From an uncultured Anaerococcus sp. (GTDB taxonomy: Bacteria; Bacillota; Clostridia; Tissierellales; Peptoniphilaceae), in assembly GCA_943913325.1 (NCBI GenBank), contig CALTXP010000065.1, positions 1-9,256 of the forward strand: a stretch of 9,256 nucleotides of DNA, given 5' to 3'. The notes under the pieces are model-generated. The model was not told where the DNA came from and did not search any database. It was given only the letters and a program-made list of their open reading frames with translations. A program made the translations under genes and the position numbers. Within the stretch, counting starts at the first letter, position 1; each line of letters opens with the position of its first letter. Positions 1 through 5,355 of the stretch are shown here, piece after piece.

Positions 1-675
1 GTAAAAAAAGAATATTATACACTAAATATTTTAAGAGCTGTAGCATTTCTTGGAGTAAGCTTATTTCATAGATACGCCCACTTTGTACCAGGTGGATATT
101 TAGCTGTTATAATATTTTTAACCCTATCTGGATTTCTTACTATGAGATCTAGTGAAAATAGAAAAGAAGATTCGTTAAAATCTATTATAAGAAAATTCAT
201 TTCTATAATGTCTCCAGTTTATTTTATCATGGCTATAGCCATGGTTATTTCAATTTTCTTTGCAAGGGATATATTTGATGATAGTATAAAATCGGTAATA
301 CCAGTCGCCTTAAATTTTGAAAATATAAGAAGAATACTTGCGGGTGATGATTATTTTAACCAATTAGGTAATTTTAATATTTTCCTTCATATGTGGTATG
401 TATCTATCTACATGCAATTTATAGCAATATTCACTCTAATAGATAGATTGATAACTAGAAATAATAGAAATAAAACTAGATTAATTCTTTATTCTATTAT
501 AACTATTATAAGTTTTAGCTTATTGATCTATTTTGCAAAAAGCCCAAAAAATATAACAAGAATTTACTATGGAATAGATACTAGAATATCAGCATTTTCT
601 TTAGGTATAATTTTATTTTTACTTGGAAGCTATCTTAAAGATAAAATAAATCTTGATAGAAATACTCATAAATAA
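1..675 (+). CDS. N-terminal AT3 membrane part of the OatA-like acyltransferase (5'-partial)
   Basis: This is the open frame from the first base to the TAA at 673-675 (224 codons visible). It starts in the first membrane helix and shows the hallmark Arg-x10-His of the acyltransferase-3 family, R12 and H23 counted from the first visible codon. The typical second block follows, PGGYLAVIIFLTLSGFL at about 30-46. Later hydrophobic stretches at about 62-82, 121-141, 162-178 and 195-215 fit further membrane helices. AT3 domains usually have ten helices, so this piece is only the first part of the channel-like domain. It ends in a short polar loop (Leu-Asp-Arg-Asn-Thr-His-Lys), which is where the frame breaks. 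Taken alone it would lack the final helices and the transferase domain and is unlikely to work. Confidence 0.75.
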   Translation, partial: VKKEYYTLNILRAVAFLGVSLFHRYAHFVPGGYLAVIIFLTLSGFLTMRSSENRKEDSLKSIIRKFISIMSPVYFIMAIAMVISIFFARDIFDDSIKSVIPVALNFENIRRILAGDDYFNQLGNFNIFLHMWYVSIYMQFIAIFTLIDRLITRNNRNKTRLILYSIITIISFSLLIYFAKSPKNITRIYYGIDTRISAFSLGIILFLLGSYLKDKINLDRNTHK

Positions 676-680
676 TTAAT

Positions 681-1835
681 ATGGGCTTGGGAGTGCTTAC
701 CATACTGCCTTTCTTTTTTATAGATGGTAGCAAGATATCTTCATATAAAGTATTTTTTATTGCTTACACTATACTAGTAGGATTATTGATTTTAAGCTTA
801 TATAATTACGAAGATATGTACCTTAAGGATATCAAAAGCCACAATATTCCTACGGATATACTACTTTATATAGGTGATAGAAGCTATTTCCTATATCTAT
901 GGCAATATATAGTTCAGATATTTTTTGTATACTTTATAGTTGGAAAAATCAGTAGCTTTGTTTCCTTTTTATTAGAAATTATAGTTTTAGTAATGTTATC
1001 TGAACTAACTTATAAGATATTCAAAAGAAAAAGTAAACAAGTAAATTTTCTAATAATATCTGCTGGTTTACTTATAGTACTATCTATTGTTTCTCTATTT
1101 ATAGGAAATAAAAAAGATAAGGAAATAAAGGAACTTAAAAAAGAGATCGAAAGTAACCAAAGTGAAATAGAAAAAAGAAATAAAGCTAGTATAAACAATA
1201 AAACAACATCTACAAAAACAAGCTCAGAGCAAAAAAACAAAACAAATAGAAAATCTAGAAAAAAGTATCCAAGTGTAAAAACTATAGATCCAAACTTTAA
1301 AGCTAAGGACTATGACAATTTCGATTTTACAGATAAGGAAAAGGAATATTTGGCTGATTTGCAAGTTACAGCTATAGGCGATTCTGTTATAATAAATGCT
1401 GATTCATATATCAGAAAATACATTCCAAACTTTTATCTAGATGGTAAGGTTGGACGTGACATGGTGGATGGTCCAGCTGTTTTATCCAGCGTAAAACAAA
1501 ATGTTGGACTTGGAGATATAGTTATTGTATCTTTAGGATCTAATGGATCTGCTAATGAAAAAGATCTTAAGCAAATAATGGAAATATCTGATGGACGCGA
1601 TGTATACTTTGTAAATACCTCACATACTCAATCATATATGGACTATGTAAATAAGTGTTTAAAAGAATTTACAGATAAAACTCCTAAAGCCCATCTAGTA
1701 TATTGGAGAGAATTTATAAAAGATAAGCCAGAACTTCTTGCACCGGATAGAACACATCCTAATGTAGAAGGCTCTGATTACTTTGGGAAGCTTATTATGA
1801 GAAAGATTTTGAATGTTAATAAGGTTAGAGCATAA
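681..1835 (+). CDS. C-terminal part of the OatA-like acyltransferase: last AT3 helices and SGNH domain
   Basis: The frame is drawn from the ATG at 681, but it is open from 672 and has no ribosome binding site, so it is better read as the continuation of the upstream frame. Residues 1-110 hold about four membrane helices, including the AT3 signature GDRSYFLYLWQY at 65-76 (many relatives have LWH at this place). A further helix at about 122-142 is the extra segment that puts the C-terminus outside the cell. Residues 143-200 are a Lys/Glu/Ser/Thr-rich linker. The SGNH domain follows: block I GDS with nucleophile S235, block II Gly in VGRD (258), block III GSNG at 286-289, and block V DRTHPN with D356 and H359. 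The full catalytic set is therefore intact even though the gene is split, which suggests a recent break or an error. Confidence 0.75.
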   Translation: MGLGVLTILPFFFIDGSKISSYKVFFIAYTILVGLLILSLYNYEDMYLKDIKSHNIPTDILLYIGDRSYFLYLWQYIVQIFFVYFIVGKISSFVSFLLEIIVLVMLSELTYKIFKRKSKQVNFLIISAGLLIVLSIVSLFIGNKKDKEIKELKKEIESNQSEIEKRNKASINNKTTSTKTSSEQKNKTNRKSRKKYPSVKTIDPNFKAKDYDNFDFTDKEKEYLADLQVTAIGDSVIINADSYIRKYIPNFYLDGKVGRDMVDGPAVLSSVKQNVGLGDIVIVSLGSNGSANEKDLKQIMEISDGRDVYFVNTSHTQSYMDYVNKCLKEFTDKTPKAHLVYWREFIKDKPELLAPDRTHPNVEGSDYFGKLIMRKILNVNKVRA

Positions 1836-1887
1836 AAAATGGTGATGTTGCAGAATAGGCAATTCTATTCTGCAACATCACTTTTTT
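1834..1887 (+). terminator. Strong Rho-independent terminator after the OatA-like gene
   Basis: A perfect 17-bp inverted repeat (1842-1858 with 1865-1881) closes a 6-base loop and is followed by six T residues (1882-1887). The matching A run at 1834-1839, overlapping the stop codon, makes the hairpin usable from both strands. This fits its place between converging genes. Confidence 0.95.
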
Positions 1888-2125
1888 CTTGAATATTCAT
1901 ATTAAGCTAATCAAATAGCTTGTATCTAAAGATGGATTTTTATCTTATATCCACATTTCCCTTAAAAATAGGTTCAATTAATAAAGCTAGTTATTTGGAT
2001 ATTTTTTAAGTAGCTTTGTATTTTATGATTTCTAAATATTCAATTCTCAAATCATATTTATAAGACTTAACTTAACATCATCGTAAACGTATATTTCAGT
2101 GTTAAAATTCATTTTAAATTAAATT

Positions 2126-2162
2126 GCACATCAACTAATGTAAAATTAGTTAGTGATGATGC
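2126..2162. repeat. Imperfect hairpin present only in repeat copy A
   Basis: AACTAAT (2133-2139) pairs with ATTAGTT (2145-2151) around a 5-base loop. After a short bulge the stem continues with CATC/GATG and GC ends. It lies inside the segment that copy B lacks. It has no clear T run right after it, so it is probably not a terminator, and its role is unknown. Confidence 0.45.
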
Positions 2163-2198
2163 ATTGTTTTAACATTGATCATAAATGCATACTATTAG

Positions 2199-2232
2199 AA
2201 AAAGACGAGGGTTTTAGATTCCTCGTCTTTTT
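2199..2232. terminator. Bidirectional terminator hairpin within repeat copy A
   Basis: A 12-bp stem (2199-2210 with 2221-2232; core GACGAGG/CCTCGTC) has a 10-base loop. It is flanked by T runs on both strands (2228-2234 on +, complement of the A run 2199-2203 on -). It lies about 115 bases downstream of the lipoprotein stop and is the best candidate to end the protease/lipoprotein transcript. Confidence 0.75.
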
Positions 2233-2346
2233 TTATGCTAGAACTTATACAACAGCTCAACAAGTCAAACTTTTTGAGATCACCTTAGGATTATCCTTAA
2301 CTTAGGGGATTAAGTGTTATAATCTTAATATTCATTTAAATATATA

Positions 2347-2961
2347 TTATTTATTATCTTTAAATTGAAATCTTTCTCTGTTAAATTCTACTTGATTATT
2401 ATATATCTCGTTGTATCTATCGTATCTATCTGAGTTTGATGATCGTGTAGTGATTTTTTGGTCAAATAACTTTGAAGAATTTGGACCTGATACTAGCAAA
2501 CTTCCATCTGGTTGAGCAGATGCAGTCATAACATACACTTTACCAACATCAGGCAAGCTGTCATTTTCATATAATACTAAATCTCCTGTTTCAGACAATC
2601 CTCCTGCCTTTGTGATTGTTATATTTTTATTCATTGGAAGATTTCCCTTTATATTTTTTATTACTTTTATTTCATAATTGGTATATGGAGATGTAACCTC
2701 TTCAGTACCATTTTCAGTTTCCACATTAATAGGATCTCTATATTCTGTATTTTTCTGACTTATAACTTCGCCAATGAAATAATAATCAGAATATCCTACC
2801 AACTCATATGGATTCTCTACATCTACAGCAAAATCACCTCTCATATATTCTACTTTAGATTCCTTATTGATATTTTCTTTACTGCATGAAACAGTAGCTA
2901 AAACGATAAATAAACTAAATATTATTGATATTATTTTTTTTATATTAAACTGTTTGTTCAT
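2347..2961 (-). CDS. Secreted lipoprotein of unassigned family, partner gene of the metalloprotease
   Basis: This is a 204-residue lipoprotein. The N-terminus has basic residues, a hydrophobic segment (10-22) and a lipobox ending in Thr-Val-Ser-Cys with lipidation Cys26, so it should be anchored on the outer face of the membrane. Cys26 is its only cysteine. The mature part looks like one mostly beta domain: YSDYYFIGEVIS, then YEIKVIKNIKG, a Gly-Gly turn, VGKVYVMTASAQ and SLLVSGP. That order (a 'FIGEV' strand, a 'V-x-KG' strand, then 'G-x-x-Y-V') resembles NTR/TIMP-like and OB-type domains; this is my inference, not an identification. The C-terminal 30 residues are polar and tyrosine/asparagine rich. 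The start is fixed by AGGAAG at 2968-2973. The gene begins 18 bases after the metalloprotease stop, so the two are co-transcribed. The function is unknown. Confidence 0.85.
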   Translation of the reverse strand: MNKQFNIKKIISIIFSLFIVLATVSCSKENINKESKVEYMRGDFAVDVENPYELVGYSDYYFIGEVISQKNTEYRDPINVETENGTEEVTSPYTNYEIKVIKNIKGNLPMNKNITITKAGGLSETGDLVLYENDSLPDVGKVYVMTASAQPDGSLLVSGPNSSKLFDQKITTRSSNSDRYDRYNEIYNNQVEFNRERFQFKDNK

Positions 2962-2979
2962 ATATGTCTTCCTTTCATA

Positions 2980-3468
2980 TCAATATGTTCTGTAAGCTTC
3001 ATCATAGGATTTTTTGTCTGTAGATGATAAGCTTGTAATACTCAACTGACCTTGTTGCATAACATCATACTTTCCATGGGTATGATCCAAACCAAGTGCA
3101 TGTCCAAATTCATGAGTAACAGTTTTAGTTCGTTTATCTTTTGACATACTTTTAAAGTTATAATCATTTAATTTCATTGTTCCCCTGGGACTTGTTACTC
3201 CTAATGTATTGCTTACTTCATTATAATCGCTTATAAAAACATCTTGCCATTTATTCCACGAATCTCTTCTAACTACTCCTTGGCGATATCCTTCCCAGAT
3301 TCCAACACTTCTATTTATTATAGAAATATATTTGGAATTGCTATCCCAATCAAGATGCTTTCCACTATCAACTAAATCCCAACCTAGTAGAGCAGCTTCT
3401 ACCTTCAATGGTAGAAAACTTACACAAATAAGAATACTCAAAACAACCTTCTTAAAATTTTTTCCCAT
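2980..3468 (-). CDS. Small secreted matrixin-like zinc metalloprotease
   Basis: This is a 162-residue protein with a signal peptide (basic start, hydrophobic 8-20, likely cleavage after Val-Glu-Ala at 25), so it is secreted. The catalytic site is the extended zinc motif HEFGHALGLDH at 119-129 (ligands H119, H123, H129; catalytic E120), followed by a Met-turn candidate Tyr-Asp-Val-Met with M137. This is the metzincin arrangement, closest to matrixin (M10-like) peptidases. At about 137 mature residues it is a minimal catalytic domain. There is no visible propeptide or cysteine switch: its only Cys, residue 15, lies in the signal peptide. How it is kept inactive before release is therefore unclear, and the co-transcribed lipoprotein is a candidate partner. 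The start is supported by AGGAGG at 3474-3479, 5 bases before the ATG. Substrate unknown. Confidence 0.9.
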   Translation of the reverse strand: MGKNFKKVVLSILICVSFLPLKVEAALLGWDLVDSGKHLDWDSNSKYISIINRSVGIWEGYRQGVVRRDSWNKWQDVFISDYNEVSNTLGVTSPRGTMKLNDYNFKSMSKDKRTKTVTHEFGHALGLDHTHGKYDVMQQGQLSITSLSSTDKKSYDEAYRTY

Positions 3469-3539
3469 ATAAACCTCCTATCTTTAATAATTAATTATCC
3501 TGTTTTTACTTAATGACCCACTTCTTAATAATCTAAACA

Positions 3540-3819
3540 AATCAGTATAATTCCAATAAAAAAGATATTTTTCACATTCCTTTATAAGAAGTATCCTTTA
3601 TTATCTATATTATCTAGAATCCTAACTTATCTATATCTATCATACATTTATGTCTTTTTTTATTCTGATAAATCTATCCATCAATTATAATTTTTACAAG
3701 CCTTAACTTAACATCATCTTTTATATATATTTCAGTGTTAAAAAACATTATATCAGAAAAAGACGAGGAATTTTAGTTTCCTCGTCATTTTTCTATTTTG
3801 GGACTTTTGCAACAGCCCC
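3540..3819 (-). repeat. Degenerate non-coding repeat element, copy B, with IS-like terminus
   Basis: This is the second copy of the element at 1900-2258, in the same orientation. The core is 3698-3749, the hairpin 3762-3786, and the end 3803-3819, which reads GGGGCTGTTGCAAAAGT on the - strand. That end resembles the GG..CTGTTGCAAA terminal inverted repeats of several insertion-sequence families (I recall similar ends in IS6 and IS1182 types; not checked). No matching opposite end or transposase was found, and no target-site duplication can be made out. The element ends 5 bases after the serS stop codon. The left edge at about 3540 is uncertain. Confidence 0.6.
3757..3791 (-). terminator. Terminator of serS, contained in repeat copy B
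   Basis: Read on the - strand, a 9-bp stem (GACGAGGAA paired with TTCCTCGTC; 3778-3786 with 3762-3770) has a 7-base loop and is followed by TTTTTCT. It is about 40 bases after the serS stop codon. The stem sequence is nearly the same as the hairpin in copy A. Confidence 0.85.
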
Positions 3820-3824
3820 ACCTT

Positions 3825-5114
3825 TTATTTATTCTTAGGTTCTAATTTTTCCTTACCACCCATATACATTCTTAATGGTTCTGGAATTTTTACTGTACCA
3901 TCTTCTTGTAGTAAATTTTCAAGGAAAGCTATTAGCATTCTTGGTGGTGCTACTACCGTGTTATTTAATGTGTGGGCAAAGTATGTTCCATTCTCCCCTC
4001 TTAATCTAATTCCAAGACGTCTAGCTTGTGCATCCCCTAGATTTGAACAAGAACCTACTTCGAAGTATTTTTGTTGACGTGGACTCCATGCCTCTACATC
4101 GCAAGATTTTACTTTAAGGTCAGCTAGGTCTCCTGAACAGCATTCTAGTGTTCTTACTGGAATTTCTAAGCTTCTAAAGAAATCTACTGTATTATTCCAT
4201 AATTCATCATAGAATTTCATAGAATCTTCTGGCTTACAAATTATAACCATCTCTTGTTTTTCAAATTGATGGATACGATATACTCCACGTTCTTCTATAC
4301 CATGTGCTCCTACTTCTTTTCTAAAGCATGGAGAATAGCTTGTTATCTTAAGTGGCATATCGTCTTCTTCGTTAATTGTATTGATGAATTTACCTATCAT
4401 TGAGTGCTCAGATGTACCGATTAAATATAGATCTTCTCCCTCAATCTTATACATCATATTTTCCATTTCCTCAAAGCTCATTACTCCTGTAACTACTTCA
4501 GATCTTATCATAAATGGTGGAATATAATAAGTATAACCTCTATCTATCATAAAATCTCTTGCGTAAGAAAGTATAGCTGATTGAAGTCTTGCTATATCCC
4601 CTTTTAGATAATAAAATCCAGATCCTGAAGTTTCTCTTGCAGCATCTAATTCTATACCATCGAAGCTTTCCATAATATCAACATGGTATGGCACTTCATA
4701 ATCTGGTACTACAGGTTTACCATATTTGTCATTCTCCACATTCTCACTATCATCTTTTCCCAATGGGACTGATTGATCGATAATTTGTGGAATTTTCTGC
4801 ATGCGTGCTTTAACTTCTTCACCTAGTTGTTTAGTTTCATCTTCAATATGTGTTAGACGGTCGTTAATCTCGTTTACATGAGCTTTAGCTTCTTCTGCAA
4901 GATCTTTTTTACCATCTCCCATTAAGGCACCTATTTCTTTTGATACCCTATTACGCTCAGCTCTTAAATTATCACCTTCAGTTTTTACAGCACGAACTTT
5001 TTCATCTAATTCTACTACTTCATCTACTAAATGTAATTTTTCTTCTTGGTATTTCTTTTTCATATTTTCTTTAACAAGTTCAGGATTTTCTCGTAATAAC
5101 TTAATATCTATCAT
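3825..5114 (-). CDS. serS: Serine--tRNA ligase
   Basis: This class II synthetase charges tRNA-Ser with serine in the cytoplasm. It is 429 residues from the start chosen here, the usual size. Order: N-terminal long helical hairpin that grips the tRNA-Ser variable arm (about 30-105, Lys/Glu-rich coiled coil); the serine-binding TSE at 234-236; motif 2 around FRKE (264-267) and the HQFEKQEM block (282-289); motif 3 around R392. I chose the ATG at 5112-5114 because AAGGAG (5121-5126) lies 6 bases upstream and the usual MIDIKLLREN start follows. A frame opening 12 codons earlier runs through the T-box terminator and is not a likely start. Motif 3 reads NNTVVAPPRM rather than the common bacterial NGSGLAVGRT, and the IGTSEH and RQQKYFEV blocks also differ from the standard bacterial form. 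It has its own promoter and serine T-box. Confidence 0.97.
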   Translation of the reverse strand: MIDIKLLRENPELVKENMKKKYQEEKLHLVDEVVELDEKVRAVKTEGDNLRAERNRVSKEIGALMGDGKKDLAEEAKAHVNEINDRLTHIEDETKQLGEEVKARMQKIPQIIDQSVPLGKDDSENVENDKYGKPVVPDYEVPYHVDIMESFDGIELDAARETSGSGFYYLKGDIARLQSAILSYARDFMIDRGYTYYIPPFMIRSEVVTGVMSFEEMENMMYKIEGEDLYLIGTSEHSMIGKFINTINEEDDMPLKITSYSPCFRKEVGAHGIEERGVYRIHQFEKQEMVIICKPEDSMKFYDELWNNTVDFFRSLEIPVRTLECCSGDLADLKVKSCDVEAWSPRQQKYFEVGSCSNLGDAQARRLGIRLRGENGTYFAHTLNNTVVAPPRMLIAFLENLLQEDGTVKIPEPLRMYMGGKEKLEPKNK

Positions 5115-5136
5115 TTCATTCTCCTTTTTAGCATAG

Positions 5137-5170
5137 AAAAAGACCTTCATCCTACATGGGACGAAGGTCT
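5137..5170 (-). terminator. Conditional terminator of the serS T-box
   Basis: A 12-bp stem with one G-U pair, AGACCTTCGTCC paired with GGATGAAGGTCT, closes a 6-base loop and ends in a T run (5137-5141). Its 5' arm directly follows the T-box sequence, so forming the antiterminator disrupts it. Confidence 0.93.
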
Positions 5171-5319
5171 CGTGGTGCCACCCAATTTTTATGTTCTTAC
5201 ATACTCAATTTATACAAGCTAAAGGTAGATTCACTAGGCTCTATCAAAGATTTTCACCAACCATCTTCTCTCTAAAGACTTATACCTAGTTACTATGTCT
5301 TATCATTGCTTTATTCAAT
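5137..5319 (-). promoter_or_regulatory. Serine T-box riboswitch leader of serS
   Basis: The leader is read on the - strand from a predicted start near 5319. Stem I has the AGTA motif of the specifier loop (5291-5294), CTAGG pairing with CCTAG, an AGAGAG-type bulge, the apical GGTGAAAATC (5249-5258), and the specifier triplet TCT, a serine codon, at 5227-5229 in the context GAA-TCT-ACC. The conserved T-box GGGTGGCACCACG is at 5171-5183. Its TGGC bulge would pair with a GCCA acceptor end, which matches the G discriminator of tRNA-Ser. The terminator follows at 5137-5170. Uncharged tRNA-Ser should stabilise the antiterminator and raise serS expression. Confidence 0.95.
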
Positions 5320-5326
5320 TAATAAT

Positions 5327-5355
5327 AGTATACATTCAAATCTTAATTAATTCAA
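5327..5355 (-). promoter_or_regulatory. Probable sigma-A promoter of serS
   Basis: The -35 box TTGAAT (5350-5355) and -10 box TATACT (5327-5332) are 17 bases apart on the - strand, and the start would fall at about 5319, just ahead of T-box stem I. The -35 box overlaps the brnQ stop codon (5352-5354), so the promoter begins inside the end of the upstream gene. Confidence 0.7.

Larger units (their letters stand above)
1..1835 (+). pseudogene. OatA-like peptidoglycan O-acetyltransferase (AT3 + SGNH), frameshifted and 5'-partial
   Basis: The two open frames 1-672 and 672-1835 together make about 610 residues with the order expected of OatA-type enzymes: an acyltransferase-3 membrane domain, a last membrane segment, a charged linker, then an extracytoplasmic SGNH domain. 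OatA proteins are about 600 residues long. They move acetyl groups across the membrane onto MurNAc O-6, which gives lysozyme resistance. The frame changes near 670: frame 1 stops at 673-675, while the downstream frame is open only from 672. Adding one A to the AAA run at 670-672 joins them without a gap (His-Lys-Ile-Ile-Asn-Met-Gly). There is no Shine-Dalgarno sequence before the ATG at 681, so independent translation of the second half looks poor. The frame is open at base 1, so the start lies just outside the window. The AT3-SGNH family is clear; peptidoglycan as the acceptor is inferred from architecture. The break may be a real mutation or a sequencing error. Confidence 0.8.
1900..2258 (-). 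repeat. Degenerate non-coding repeat element, copy A
   Basis: The core at 2062-2113 matches 3698-3749 with few differences over 52 bases; it includes CTTAACTTAACATCATC and ATATTTCAGTGTTAAAA. After a 70-75 base segment absent from the other copy (about 2114-2187), similarity resumes at the GACGAGG hairpin (2199-2232) and runs to an AACAGCTC end (2251-2258). On the - strand this reads GAGCTGTTGTA, against GGGGCTGTTGCA in copy B. Beyond the core, weak matches such as CACATTTCCCTTA (1952-1964) against CACATTCCTTTA (3573-3584) at similar distance suggest the homology extends to about 1900. The left edge is uncertain. It is probably a relic of an insertion sequence or of a small non-autonomous element; no transposase frame survives. 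Confidence 0.6.
1836..2346. other. 511-base convergent intergenic gap, no gene seen
   Basis: The gap lies between two converging operons. It holds the oatA-like terminator (1842-1887), the degenerate repeat element copy A (about 1900-2258) with two hairpins (2126-2162 and 2199-2232), and about 90 bases next to the lipoprotein gene with no clear function. That last stretch has small imperfect palindromes (TTAGGAT/ATCCTTA around 2286-2300). No open frame with a ribosome binding site was found on either strand. Confidence 0.7.
3469..3824. other. 356-base gap between serS and the metalloprotease operon, no gene seen
   Basis: From right to left on the - strand the gap holds the serS terminator inside repeat copy B, the rest of the repeat (to about 3540), and the upstream region of the metalloprotease. 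A TATACT at 3544-3549 could be its -10 box, but no convincing -35 box stands 17 bases upstream, so I do not call a promoter. No open frame with a ribosome binding site was found. Confidence 0.65.

Noticed and set aside
664..683. Programmed -1 ribosomal frameshift in the OatA-like gene
   Set aside because: There is no X-XXY-YYZ slippery heptamer in the only place both frames are open (670-672), and no downstream stimulatory stem was noticed. A single-base deletion in the A run explains it better.
1010..1240. Open frame on the - strand inside the OatA-like gene
   Set aside because: It lies antisense to the Lys/Ser-rich linker, has no ribosome binding site, and its hydrophobic Leu/Phe/Ser composition is just the complement of Lys/Glu codons.
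2295..2304. Third match (CCTTAACTTA) to the repeat core, next to the lipoprotein gene
   Set aside because: It is only ten bases in AT-rich sequence and the flanks do not align with the repeat.
5115..5150. Twelve-residue N-terminal extension of SerRS
   Set aside because: It is encoded by the T-box terminator region, lacks its own ribosome binding site, and AAGGAG at 5121-5126 points to the ATG at 5114.
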